In this document: positions 1 through 6,988 of the stretch, in pieces
How positions within the stretch are numbered: the stretch's first letter is position 1
Layout: each line of letters begins with the position of its first letter
Assembly (NCBI GenBank): GCA_964468355.1
Contig: CAYXSV010000004.1
Coordinates: forward strand, 1 to 18,203
Source: CAYSLZ01 sp964468355
GTDB lineage: Bacteria > Patescibacteriota > Microgenomatia > UBA12405 > JAHJSD01
Length of the DNA: 18,203 bases
Direction of reading: 5' to 3'
Notes under the pieces: generated by a model
Databases searched by the model: none
Told to the model about the DNA's origin: nothing
What the model saw: the letters and a program-made list of their open reading frames with translations, nothing else
Made by a program: the position numbers and the translations under genes

Positions 1-590
1 TTTTACAGCCCAATGTTGAAGTTTCTAACCCGGATTTAGTTTTAGCTACTTTAGCTGACAAATCAACTGTTTTTAACATGGAAATAAATGTATCTTCCGG
101 AAGTGGTTATCAGCCGGCAGAAAAACATGACCCTGATAAACATGGAATTATTCCCGTTGACGCTGTTTTTACGCCGATTATAAATGCCAATTATCAAGTT
201 GAGCAAACAAGGAGAGACGAAAAATCCGACTTAGATAAGTTGGCTTTGGAATTGGAAACTGACGGTACTATATCTCCGAAAGAAGCATTGGAAAAAGCAT
301 CGGAAATTATTGCTGAAGTATTCGGTCAAATCGTTAATCCTAAAGGAGACAAGAGAAAAAAGAAGAAAGAAGAACCGAAAACCAATGATAATTATGACTT
401 GATGATAGAGGAAATTGAAGAAGTTCCTTTGCGCTTATCTAATGCTTTGAAAAAAGCTGGGTATAAAACCGTCAATGATTTATCAAAATCCAGCCCTGAC
501 GAGATAAGCGAGGTAAGAAATGTAGGACAAAAGTCGGTTCAATTGCTTAAAGAAGTAATGGATGAAATGGGAGTGGATTTTGAAAATTAA
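1..590 (+). CDS. rpoA: RNA polymerase alpha subunit, C-terminal part (5' end outside window)
   Basis: The frame is open from base 3, so the gene starts before the window; about 195 residues are visible. They cover the end of the N-terminal assembly domain (the region around GIIPVDAVFTPI is typical of alpha), a basic lysine-rich linker near 345-375, and the C-terminal helix-hairpin-helix domain at about 415-580 (LRLSNALKKAGYKTVNDL, then EVRNVGQKS). In the family the N-terminal domain dimerises and nucleates polymerase assembly, while the C-terminal domain contacts UP-element DNA and activators. The gene is followed after 15 bases by rplQ, the usual order at the end of the ribosomal alpha operon. 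An internal ATG at 78 is not a start, because conserved sequence continues upstream of it. Confidence 0.96.
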   Translation, partial: LQPNVEVSNPDLVLATLADKSTVFNMEINVSSGSGYQPAEKHDPDKHGIIPVDAVFTPIINANYQVEQTRRDEKSDLDKLALELETDGTISPKEALEKASEIIAEVFGQIVNPKGDKRKKKKEEPKTNDNYDLMIEEIEEVPLRLSNALKKAGYKTVNDLSKSSPDEISEVRNVGQKSVQLLKEVMDEMGVDFEN

Positions 591-605
591 TAAGGAGGGC
601 GCTTG

Positions 606-962
606 ATGAGACACAGAAAAAAAGGTAAAAAACTAGGACGTGACACCGCTCAACGAAAAGCGCTGTTTAAAAATTTGGCAAGAAGTTTTTTTTTGAATGA
701 AGGTAAAGTTGAATCGACACTTCCTAAGGTCAAAGCGGTTCAGCCGAAAATCGAAAGAATAATTACTCGGGCTAGAAAGGGTGATTTGGATTCTAGGAGA
801 CGGCTTTACGCTATTTTTCAAGATCAGAAATTTGTCAATAAATTAGCTGAAAGTTTTGGAAAAAAATTAAAAGATAGGCCGGGGGGGTATACTAAAATTA
901 TTAAATTAAAAAAACGTAGGGGTGATGACGCAACTGTAGCCCGATTAGAATTAATCAAATGA
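606..962 (+). CDS. rplQ: 50S ribosomal protein L17
   Basis: A protein of 118 residues starting MRHRKKGKKLGRD, the standard L17 N-terminus, followed by the basic body typical of L17 (ALFKNLARSFF, then VKAVQPKIERIITRA). L17 binds 23S rRNA in the large subunit. I place the start at ATG 606 rather than TTG 603, because AAGGAGG at 592-598 gives a seven-base spacing to the ATG. The TGA stop overlaps the rplM start as ATGA, which implies translational coupling. Length and gene order (rpoA, rplQ, rplM, rpsI) are normal for bacteria. Confidence 0.97.
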   Translation: MRHRKKGKKLGRDTAQRKALFKNLARSFFLNEGKVESTLPKVKAVQPKIERIITRARKGDLDSRRRLYAIFQDQKFVNKLAESFGKKLKDRPGGYTKIIKLKKRRGDDATVARLELIK

Positions 963-1375
963 AAACAACTATGTTGAAAAAAGAAGAAATAAATCGGCAG
1001 TGGCAAGAGATAGATTTATCCGACAAAATTCTAGGTCGGGCGGCAACTCGGATATCTCAACTTTTAATCGGCAAACACAAGCCCGAATATACACCCCATC
1101 TTGATTGCGGTGACTATGTTGTTGCAATTAACTCTAAAAAGATTAAAGTTACCGGTAAAAAGACTGTGGATAAACTTTATCATAGGCATACCGGTTATAT
1201 GGGCGGTTTAAAAACAATAAGTTTTGACAAGTTAATTGAAAAAGATCCCAACCAGATAATTAAACTAGCCGTAAAGAATATGCTGCCTAAAAACAAACTC
1301 AGAAAAAAACGATTAAAAAGATTAAAAATTTTTGAAACCGAGGACCACCCTTATGCCAAAAAAATCAAAAAATAA
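959..1375 (+). CDS. rplM: 50S ribosomal protein L13
   Basis: A protein of 138 residues with the L13 pattern: an N-terminal WQEIDLSDKILGRAAT segment, then IGKHKPEYTPHLDCGDYVVAINS, the KLYHRHTGYMGGLK block near residues 78-93, and a basic end containing HPYAKK. L13 is an early assembly protein of the large subunit. The start overlaps the rplQ stop by four bases (ATGA), and the 3' end overlaps rpsI by 23 bases, so translation of the three genes is probably coupled. Confidence 0.97.
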   Translation: MKTTMLKKEEINRQWQEIDLSDKILGRAATRISQLLIGKHKPEYTPHLDCGDYVVAINSKKIKVTGKKTVDKLYHRHTGYMGGLKTISFDKLIEKDPNQIIKLAVKNMLPKNKLRKKRLKRLKIFETEDHPYAKKIKK

Positions 1376-1763
1376 GTATATTTATGCCGTTGGTCGGCGT
1401 AAACAGGCAACTGCTACGATAAGACTTTTTAGTGGTAAGGGTAAACTGGAAGTCAACGGTAAATCAATTGCCGATTATTTCCCCGGTGAAGTTAATGCCT
1501 ATTTTTACACTCTACCTTTTGAACTTACCGATACTAGAGGAAAATATCATGGAACGTTTTTAGTCCGTGGTGGAGGAAAAAAAAGCCAGTTAGAAGCAGT
1601 TAGATTGGCTTTAAGCAGAGCTTTAGAAAAGATAGACCGTGAAAAATATCGCTCGACTTTAAAAAAAGCGGGATTATTAACTGTAGATGACCGGATTAAA
1701 GAGAGAAGTAAGCCCGGACAAGCTGGACGAGCACGAGCCAAAAAACAATCTCCTAAAAGATAA
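1353..1763 (+). CDS. rpsI: 30S ribosomal protein S9
   Basis: A protein of 136 residues, MPKKSKNKYIYAVGRRKQATATIRL at its start, with the S9 signatures AVGRRKQATATIRL, GGGKKSQLEAVRLALSRAL and a C-terminus ending SPKR. In S9 the C-terminal Lys-Arg tail reaches the P-site tRNA. I chose ATG 1353 over an in-frame TTG at 1332 because GAGG at 1341-1344 is spaced eight bases from the ATG and the N-terminus then matches the family. The gene begins inside rplM. It ends eight bases from the convergent stop of the next minus-strand gene. Confidence 0.97.
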   Translation: MPKKSKNKYIYAVGRRKQATATIRLFSGKGKLEVNGKSIADYFPGEVNAYFYTLPFELTDTRGKYHGTFLVRGGGKKSQLEAVRLALSRALEKIDREKYRSTLKKAGLLTVDDRIKERSKPGQAGRARAKKQSPKR

Positions 1764-1771
1764 CGCTTTTT

Positions 1772-1966
1772 TTAACTATTTTCTTCAATGAATTTGCGGA
1801 ATGATCTGTCGTAGGTCTTTTCTGTTTCGTCAGAAAAACAGCAGGCAGGTAGTTCCTGTCTGGATAAATGGTAATGCAAGCAGTGACAACAATTTCCTTT
1901 TCTTGGACAGCCCTGATAAGTACAGTTGCAGTTGTCTAAATTATCCTTAATATTTGGACACTTCAT
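1772..1966 (-). CDS. Small cysteine-rich protein, DUF6485 type
   Basis: A 64-residue protein with nine cysteines (positions 3, 13, 15, 20, 26, 27, 29, 42, 43), arranged as CPN near the start, CNCTYQGCPRKGNCCHC in the middle and ELPACCF later. This pattern matches from memory the short uncharacterised family DUF6485, seen in many anaerobes and CPR genomes. The cysteine spacing suggests metal or Fe-S binding, but no function is established and I do not assign one. It lies downstream of alr on the same strand, yet has its own TATAAT box at 1974-1979 that ends seven bases before the ATG with no ribosome binding site, so the message may be leaderless. It converges with rpsI. Confidence 0.85.
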   Translation of the reverse strand: MKCPNIKDNLDNCNCTYQGCPRKGNCCHCLHYHLSRQELPACCFSDETEKTYDRSFRKFIEENS

Positions 1967-1970
1967 TTTC

Positions 1971-1982
1971 GTTATTATAACA
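1971..1982 (-). promoter_or_regulatory. Extended -10 promoter of the DUF6485-type gene
   Basis: On the minus strand the sequence TGTTATAAT (1982 to 1974) is a perfect extended -10 (TGnTATAAT) placed directly after the alr stop codon. Its last base is seven bases from the A of the start codon, so transcription should begin at or next to the ATG. No convincing -35 box is seen, which is normal for extended -10 promoters. Confidence 0.6.
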
Positions 1983-3137
1983 TCAATTCAATTCCCGCCT
2001 GATCGAATCCGCTAAATTGACTAAAATTACGTAAGGAATTGTTTTAGCCGTTTTTGCCGAATTATCAATATTGTTTAAATCATTTTGTTTGTCGGAATAA
2101 ACTGTGACTTTAGTGCCGATTTCCGCATCCGGTATCGGAGATAAGTCAATTATAGTCAGGTTCATGCATATATTTCCGATTATGGGGCAAAAATTATTTT
2201 TTATTTTAACAAAACCCTTATTTGACAAACGTCTGTCTACACCTTCGTAATAACCGAGGGGTAAAATGCCAATTTTTGTTTTGCTTTTAGTTTTATAAGT
2301 TCCTCCATAGCCAACCTCCGAATTTTTAGAAATTATTTTAGTTTGAGCAATATGGCTGGTGAGTTTTAAAGCTGGTTGCAGTTTGTTTTTCAATTTTTTA
2401 TCTTTTGGTGTGTTAGTTGGAAAGGGGGATAAACCGTAAAATCCTAGACCGATTCTAACTAAGTTGAATTCAGGGTCGTCACCAATAACACTTCCCGCAC
2501 TAGCGCTGATATGCTTCCATTTAAATTGAAATCCCTCCTGTTCAAATATTCTAATTACACTTTTAAAGGTTTTAATTTGTTTGAGAGTAAATTTTTTGTT
2601 TAAATTAGTTGCTTGGGAAAGATGGCTGTATATTCCGGTGACGTTTAGTTTTTTTAATTTTTTTAATTTTCGGGCGAAATCTCTAGCTTGGTCAGGTTGA
2701 ATACCGAGACGATTCATCCCCGTATCAATTTTTAAGTGGACTTTTGCTCTGGGTTGGTGACGGTTGATTACCGCCGCCGTTTTAAAATCGTAAACCGGTA
2801 TTGAATAATCGATTTTCGGCCCGATTTTGAAATTTTCCGGCTTAGTATAGCCAATAATCAGAGGACCTGTTTTAATTTTTGCCTTGCGTAGCTCATAGGC
2901 CTCGTACAAACTGTCTACTGTAATAAATGGAGGCACGAGATGTTCATCAATTAATCTAGCCACTTTAACTAAGCCATGACCGTAGGCATTACTTTTAAGG
3001 ACGGGTGCTACTAACTTATGCCCGTTAATTTTTTGAAAATAACGAAAATTATTAATTAAAGCTTTTTTATTAACTTTAATTAGATTTAAAGTTTGATATT
3101 TTGTTCCAAATATTCGATTGGTAAGATGATCAAGCAT
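1983..3137 (-). CDS. alr: Alanine racemase
   Basis: A 384-residue fold-type III PLP enzyme that interconverts L- and D-alanine in the cytoplasm for peptidoglycan synthesis. The PLP lysine is K48 in APVLKSNAYGHG. HLKIDTGMNRLG (about 134-145) and GIYSHLSQA (about 168-176) are family blocks, and the second catalytic residue is Y277 in EVGYGGTY. GYYEGVDRRLSNKG and IIGNICMNLTIIDLS follow as in the usual C-terminal beta domain. The length is normal, apart from about 20 extra residues before the conserved KVNKKALINNFR start. The ATG abuts the stop codon of the ferritin-like gene (no gap) with only a weak ribosome binding site, so it is probably translated by coupling from that gene. Confidence 0.95.
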   Translation of the reverse strand: MLDHLTNRIFGTKYQTLNLIKVNKKALINNFRYFQKINGHKLVAPVLKSNAYGHGLVKVARLIDEHLVPPFITVDSLYEAYELRKAKIKTGPLIIGYTKPENFKIGPKIDYSIPVYDFKTAAVINRHQPRAKVHLKIDTGMNRLGIQPDQARDFARKLKKLKKLNVTGIYSHLSQATNLNKKFTLKQIKTFKSVIRIFEQEGFQFKWKHISASAGSVIGDDPEFNLVRIGLGFYGLSPFPTNTPKDKKLKNKLQPALKLTSHIAQTKIISKNSEVGYGGTYKTKSKTKIGILPLGYYEGVDRRLSNKGFVKIKNNFCPIIGNICMNLTIIDLSPIPDAEIGTKVTVYSDKQNDLNNIDNSAKTAKTIPYVILVNLADSIRRELN

Positions 3138-3392
3138 TTACTTTGTCATTTCTTCAACTTCTTTTTTGCCTTCTTCCATTTCTTCTACTTGTTCTTTGTC
3201 TCTAGCTAAAAGCAGGGCCTGGAATTCGCCAACGTGTTCTTTCTCTTCTTTTGCTACGTCCATCATAACTTTTTTAATCTCCGGGTCATCGGTTAATTCT
3301 GCAAGTTGTTCGTAAAGATCAATTGCGTCTAATTCTGCAATTAGTCCTAACCTGATAATTTGTAGATCATTTTCTGGAAAATTTGCTAACAT
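3138..3392 (-). CDS. Ferritin-like / encapsulated-ferritin-type protein
   Basis: A short 84-residue, mostly helical protein. It carries a glutamate in LGLIAELDAIDLYE (E20) and an ExxH motif in AKEEKEHVGEF (E50, H53), followed by a charged tail rich in Glu and Lys. One Glu plus ExxH in a single short helix pair is the layout of encapsulated ferritins, which build a four-helix di-iron site by dimerising. The sequence also resembles the ferritin-like domain fused to encapsulin in Pyrococcus. The likely role is iron oxidation or peroxide protection, by inference. No encapsulin gene is visible in the window. A very strong ribosome binding site (AAGGAGGTGA region, 3398-3410) precedes it. It is first in a unit with alr and is divergent from the Fe-S genes. 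Confidence 0.82.
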   Translation of the reverse strand: MLANFPENDLQIIRLGLIAELDAIDLYEQLAELTDDPEIKKVMMDVAKEEKEHVGEFQALLLARDKEQVEEMEEGKKEVEEMTK

Positions 3393-3410
3393 GTTTTATC
3401 ACCTCCTTTC

Positions 3411-3425
3411 CTATATAATAGTAAC
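3411..3425 (+). promoter_or_regulatory. Divergent promoter core between ferritin-like gene and sufC
   Basis: The plus strand holds TATAAT at 3414-3419, six bases from the sufC ATG, so the sufC message would be leaderless. On the minus strand the same bases read TATTAT (3420 to 3415), a good -10 for the ferritin-like gene, whose message would then include the strong ribosome binding site at 3398-3410. The two start codons are only 33 bases apart. No good -35 box is evident on either strand. Confidence 0.55.
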
Positions 3426-4145
3426 ATGCTAGAAATAAAAAATCTAACTGTTTCAGCAGGAAGCGAGTTAATTTTAAAGGACGTTTCTTTAAAAGTTGAA
3501 GATAACCAAAAAGTAGTTTTATTCGGCCCGAACGGTAGTGGTAAATCTACATTATTTAAAGTAATTATGGGCTTGTCTAAATATAAAATTAAACAAGGAG
3601 AAATATTTTTTAATGGTAAAAAAATTAACTCGTTGACTATTGATAAACGCAACCAATTAGGATTGGCAATGATGTTTCAACAGCCGCCCACTGTCAACGG
3701 AGTAAATTTAAAAAAATTGGTTCAACAAGTAAATCCCAAGTATGAAAAAATAAAAAAAACAGCCAAACAAATTAAAGTCAGCCGATTTTTTAATCAAGGG
3801 ATCAACAGCGGTCTTTCCGGAGGGGAACAAAAAAGGTCTGAATTATTTCAGCTGATGGTTGACACTAAGGCCAAGCTTTATCTATTTGACGAACCGGATT
3901 CCGGGGTTGATGTTGAAAATCTGCAATTGGTTGGTTCGGTAATTAACGATTTGTTAAAAGAAAAATCCGGCTTAATTATTACTCACACCGGCCACATTTT
4001 GGACTATATTTCTTCTGATTTAGCTTACGTCATGATAGACGGCCAAATTGTCTGTTCCGGTAAGCCGAAATTAATTTTTAAGCAGATAAAAGACCGGGGT
4101 TACTCGGAATGTTTTTCATGCGAAAAAGGTGGGCCTAATGAATAA
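3426..4145 (+). CDS. sufC: Fe-S cluster assembly ATPase SufC (SMS/SUF type)
   Basis: A 239-residue ABC ATPase of the SufC kind: Walker A GPNGSGKST at 34-42, Q-loop near FQQPP (85-88), signature LSGGEQKRSE at 130-139, Walker B LYLFDEPDSGVD at 151-162, and the switch histidine in ITHTGH (188 or 190). SufC powers a SufB/SufD-type scaffold during Fe-S cluster building in the cytosol. DSGVD after Walker B and an overlapping SufB-like gene set it apart from transport ATPases. The C-terminus has a short Cys-rich tail (ECFSCEKGG, C229 and C232). There is no ribosome binding site upstream; a TATAAT box ends six bases before the ATG. The stop codon overlaps the next start. Confidence 0.93.
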   Translation: MLEIKNLTVSAGSELILKDVSLKVEDNQKVVLFGPNGSGKSTLFKVIMGLSKYKIKQGEIFFNGKKINSLTIDKRNQLGLAMMFQQPPTVNGVNLKKLVQQVNPKYEKIKKTAKQIKVSRFFNQGINSGLSGGEQKRSELFQLMVDTKAKLYLFDEPDSGVDVENLQLVGSVINDLLKEKSGLIITHTGHILDYISSDLAYVMIDGQIVCSGKPKLIFKQIKDRGYSECFSCEKGGPNE

Positions 4146-5205
4146 AATCTCAGAAATAATAAACAAGGCCGGTTTAGATTTTAATGATCGGATGTTTGTT
4201 ATTGCCAACGAAGAATATTTTTCACAATTTGGCAAATATGACTGGGCCGAAACCAAGCCGATTACCGAGGTTAACCAAGAAGTCCTAACTGAGTACCAAT
4301 GGAAGTTAATTAATCCTGACCAGGACTCAGTTACTCAAAAAGTTTATCAAGATAAAAATCATCTTGGTTATTATATCCGGGCGGGTGAAAATAAAAGAGC
4401 AGTTGCGCCGATAAACACCTGTTACGTTATTTCTCGACCTAAAACTGAACAGAACGTTCACAATTTAATAATTGCTGAAAAAAATTCCAGACTTCAAATT
4501 TTAACCGGGTGTACCGCTCTTCATCAAATGACCGAAAACGTGCATAATGGAATAACCGAAATTTATGTCGGTAAAAATGCCGAAGTAACCTTTACCATGA
4601 TTCACAGTTGGAGTGAACAAAGTCGCGTTTACCCGAGAACGGCTGTAAAAGTTGCCGCCGGCGGTAAATTTATTTCAAATTATTTAATTTTTGACCCTGT
4701 TTCTAAATTGGATACTAATCCCAAAGTGTTATTAGAAGGTGAAAATTCTAAGGCCGTTTTAAATTCATTTATATATTCTCATCGAAAATCAAATATTGAA
4801 CTTGGCGGTGAAATACATTTTAACGGGCAGGGGTCTAGCGGTGAAATTTTGACTCATGCGGTAGTTAATGGAGGGAAAACAATTACCAGGGGAACGCTAT
4901 TTGGCCTGGCTGAAGAAATTCGAGGACATTTAGAATGTAGTGCAATTGTTTTATCTCCGGAAGCCGAATTTCAAACTATTCCGGCCCTTCATTCTGAACT
5001 GGATAATTTGAATTTATCACATGAGGCCTCTATTGGAAAAATTTCCAGCCGTCAAATAGAATACTTACAAACACGAGGAATTTCAAACCAAAAAGCCAAA
5101 CAAATGATTGTTCAAGGATTTATTGACGATTCTGTCGGTGATTTAACGCCGGTACTTCAATTAAAGATTAATAATCTTTTAGATCAGGTTAGGGAGGGCT
5201 TATAA
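4138..5205 (+). CDS. sufB: SufB/SufD-family Fe-S scaffold protein (single-copy, SmsB-like)
   Basis: A 355-residue protein whose C-terminal two thirds form the SufBD beta-helix. The most telling part is the end: GHLECSAIVLSPEAEFQTIP (Cys267) and NLSHEASIGKI with H295-E296, then QIEYLQTRGI and KAKQMIVQGF. Cys267 and His295-Glu296 appear to match the SufB residues that hold and build the nascent cluster (E. coli C405, H433, E434), so I read it as SufB-like rather than SufD. With one SufC and one SufBD protein it resembles the two-gene minimal SUF (SMS) systems known from archaea and some anaerobic bacteria. I start at ATG 4138, eight bases inside sufC and behind AAGGTGG, not at GTG 4129. No cysteine desulfurase or SufU follows. 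Confidence 0.93.
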   Translation: MNKISEIINKAGLDFNDRMFVIANEEYFSQFGKYDWAETKPITEVNQEVLTEYQWKLINPDQDSVTQKVYQDKNHLGYYIRAGENKRAVAPINTCYVISRPKTEQNVHNLIIAEKNSRLQILTGCTALHQMTENVHNGITEIYVGKNAEVTFTMIHSWSEQSRVYPRTAVKVAAGGKFISNYLIFDPVSKLDTNPKVLLEGENSKAVLNSFIYSHRKSNIELGGEIHFNGQGSSGEILTHAVVNGGKTITRGTLFGLAEEIRGHLECSAIVLSPEAEFQTIPALHSELDNLNLSHEASIGKISSRQIEYLQTRGISNQKAKQMIVQGFIDDSVGDLTPVLQLKINNLLDQVREGL

Positions 5206-5211
5206 AATATA

Positions 5212-5258
5212 TTGACGTAATTTTTTTATGTTAAGATATAACTTGAAAAAGGAGGTGG
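5212..5258 (+). promoter_or_regulatory. Promoter and strong ribosome binding site of the thioredoxin gene
   Basis: TTGACG at 5212-5217 is followed 17 bases later by GATATA (5235-5240) inside the AT-rich TAAGATATAAC, a plausible sigma70-type promoter. A strong AAGGAGGTGG ribosome binding site lies at 5249-5258, ten bases before the ATG. Thioredoxin can therefore be made independently of sufCB. Confidence 0.55.
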
Positions 5259-5268
5259 TAATTTATTT

Positions 5269-5580
5269 ATGGACATAACTAAATTAAATTCAGATAATTT
5301 TGAAGAGGAAGTTTTGAATTCAGAGCTTCCGGTATTGGTTGATTTTTGGGCCCCTTGGTGTGGTCCTTGCCGTGTACTTGGTCCTGTAATTGAGGAAATA
5401 GCTGGGGAACTGGAAGGAAAAGCAAAGGTGGCTAAACTTAATGTTGACGATAATCAGCAGTTGGCGGCGGAATATGAAGTGCGTGGAATCCCGACGGTGA
5501 TTGTTTTTAAAAACGGCCAGCCGGCCGAACGAATGGTCGGCATTCAACCGAAAGAAAAATATATTCAAGCAGTAGAATAA
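5269..5580 (+). CDS. trxA: Thioredoxin
   Basis: A 103-residue thioredoxin with the redox motif WCGPC (C31 and C34) in VDFWAPWCGPC, the buried Asp in VLVDFW, and the cis-proline in RGIPTVIVF (P75). It reduces protein disulfides in the cytoplasm. Size and motif order match the classical family along its full length, with no signal peptide. It follows sufCB by 63 bases but has its own promoter. No thioredoxin reductase is in the window. Closeness to Fe-S genes suggests a shared redox role, which is inference. Confidence 0.97.
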   Translation: MDITKLNSDNFEEEVLNSELPVLVDFWAPWCGPCRVLGPVIEEIAGELEGKAKVAKLNVDDNQQLAAEYEVRGIPTVIVFKNGQPAERMVGIQPKEKYIQAVE

Positions 5581-5680
5581 ATCTTTAATTTAACTTTTGG
5601 TCGGGGTTTATAAACTTATCTTGAACTTTATGACAGTATTATAAATCAACTAAGTGCAAAAAAGTCTAGGTGGTATTAAT

Positions 5681-5827
5681 ATGCCCAGAATTGATAAACC
5701 TCCTAAATCAAAAATCAAAGTTATTAGAGAAGCTGGTAATGAGTACATTCAGGTTTTTGTACTGTTGAACCTCGTTAGTTGCCTTTCAAATTTTGCTCAT
5801 GATGAGGCAATTGATAACCAGAGATAA
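5681..5827 (+). CDS. Possible 48-residue small protein or truncated gene start
   Basis: ATG 5681 is preceded by AGGTGG at 5668-5673 with a seven-base gap, a good ribosome binding site, and opens a 48-codon frame ending at TAA 5825. The first half is basic and polar (MPRIDKPPKSKIKVIREAG) and the second half more hydrophobic with one Cys. I do not recognise it. The abrupt change of character near residue 27 may mean that it is the start of a longer gene that has been cut off. It lies in a gene-poor scar between trxA and the membrane protein at 6033. Confidence 0.35.
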   Translation: MPRIDKPPKSKIKVIREAGNEYIQVFVLLNLVSCLSNFAHDEAIDNQR

Positions 5828-6019
5828 GCCCAATAAACTCTTAATTCTTAGAGTTTTCAATAACTCTTTTGCATTCGCTGTTTTCAAGGCTAAAAACTCT
5901 TATAGGTATTCTTTTCAAGCAAGAGTAAGTGTCAATTTTCTACCCGCATCTTACAACGTTTTCTCCAATTCTTTATTAATCGCTAATCTTGTTATCCTGG
6001 AATAATCTTATTTTAGCTG
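5828..6019. other. Intergenic AT-rich stretch without a recognisable gene
   Basis: Both strands carry frequent stop codons. A TTGCCT/AGGCAA inverted repeat lies just upstream (5779-5784 and 5805-5810), and AACTCTT recurs three times between 5836 and 5902. I see no RNA gene or terminator. It may be decayed coding DNA, but nothing can be named. Confidence 0.4.
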
Positions 6020-6025
6020 TATAAT
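6020..6025 (+). promoter_or_regulatory. -10 box of the membrane protein gene, leaderless layout
   Basis: TATAAT, seven bases before the ATG at 6033, is preceded by TG at -14/-13. There is no purine-rich ribosome binding site before the start codon. No clear -35 box is seen. Confidence 0.5.
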
Positions 6026-6032
6026 TAATTTA

Positions 6033-6986
6033 ATGGAGAATAAAGAAAATCAATTACCTCAAAACCAAGCTAGCCCACAGCTAGAAGAAAAAGAGATTCA
6101 ATTACAGAATTCTATTTTAGACGACACTAAAATAAAAAAAAGACTTCCTCAGTCTTTTATCTATTTTCTTCTTGCCCTGCTTTTTATGGTTATAGGTGCT
6201 TTTGGGTTTTGGATATATCAGAATCAATTTTTAGAAAAAAACTATATTTCGGATAAACCAGTGGATAATAAAAAGGTGAATAATTTTCCCGTTTCTACCC
6301 CAACGCCTGTTTCCTCCCCAAAAGTTGACTCTGAAATAGTTGATGCCGAAAATGATACAAAAAAATATATTAATTATAAGTACGGGTTCTCGGTTGCTTT
6401 TCCTAGTTATAATAAAAGTGCAACTACCTGCCAAGAGAAACAACTTAACCAAGTAGGAGAAATGCCTCTTAAGGTTTTTGAGATTTCAAATGATAATACA
6501 TTATTTATTTCAGAAAAAAGTGTCTTAATTGTTCAACATAAGCAATTGCCAAGTGGTGGTTACCAATCTGATTTCTCCACCTGTAAAAGTGTTCAAAATA
6601 ACATTAATCTTATAGAGAATGGATATGATAATGGAATGTCTGATTCAAACAACTTAGGAATTAATATTACTAGGCCAAACGCCTTGCAAATAACCTATAA
6701 AAAAATATCTAATGATAGCGATTTAGATGTTCTTGCTCAAACACTTTATAGCGGATGTTATGTAGATGAAAAAAGTCCATTACAAAACTATGAAAATGTG
6801 TATCGAGTAAAACTCGCTGACAAAAATGGGCAAAACGGCCCTGAAAGTGAATGTTTTATAAACTTCGTATATATCTTTTTATATTCTCCTGACAATGAAG
6901 TAGCGGTGTTAACAAGTGGATTTCAAGATGCACCCTTCAATGGCACAAATGGTCAATCCGAACCTAAAATAGAGTTTCTCCAATAG
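6033..6986 (+). CDS. Single-pass membrane-anchored extracytoplasmic protein, unknown function
   Basis: A 317-residue protein that I do not recognise as a named family. Residues 1-41 are polar and rich in Gln and Glu (cytoplasmic by the positive-inside rule, with KIKKR before the membrane), 42-62 are one hydrophobic helix, 70-105 form a Pro/Ser/Thr linker (STPTPVSSP), and from about 110 a folded outer domain starts with KYINYKYGFSVAFP, a pattern common in surface domains of Gram-positives and CPR. Four cysteines (133, 184, 242, 274) could make two disulfides outside the cell. There is no LPxTG or lipobox. It stands alone between decayed sequences with its own TATAAT box. Confidence 0.75.
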   Translation: MENKENQLPQNQASPQLEEKEIQLQNSILDDTKIKKRLPQSFIYFLLALLFMVIGAFGFWIYQNQFLEKNYISDKPVDNKKVNNFPVSTPTPVSSPKVDSEIVDAENDTKKYINYKYGFSVAFPSYNKSATTCQEKQLNQVGEMPLKVFEISNDNTLFISEKSVLIVQHKQLPSGGYQSDFSTCKSVQNNINLIENGYDNGMSDSNNLGINITRPNALQITYKKISNDSDLDVLAQTLYSGCYVDEKSPLQNYENVYRVKLADKNGQNGPESECFINFVYIFLYSPDNEVAVLTSGFQDAPFNGTNGQSEPKIEFLQ

Positions 6987-6988
6987 TT

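Noticed and set aside
1764..1790. Intrinsic terminator between rpsI and the convergent gene
   Set aside because: There is a run of seven T (1767-1773) but no convincing stem before it, only a four or five base AAAAG/CTTTT match.
5786..5992. Minus-strand frame resembling coding sequence (TRLAINKELEKTL ... LKTANAKELLKTLRIK) with three internal stops
   Set aside because: Three stops in 69 codons is what AT-rich non-coding DNA gives, and no family could be recognised.
5793..6005. 70-residue plus-strand ORF
   Set aside because: No ribosome binding site, no recognisable motif, and it overlaps a region that looks like decayed DNA.
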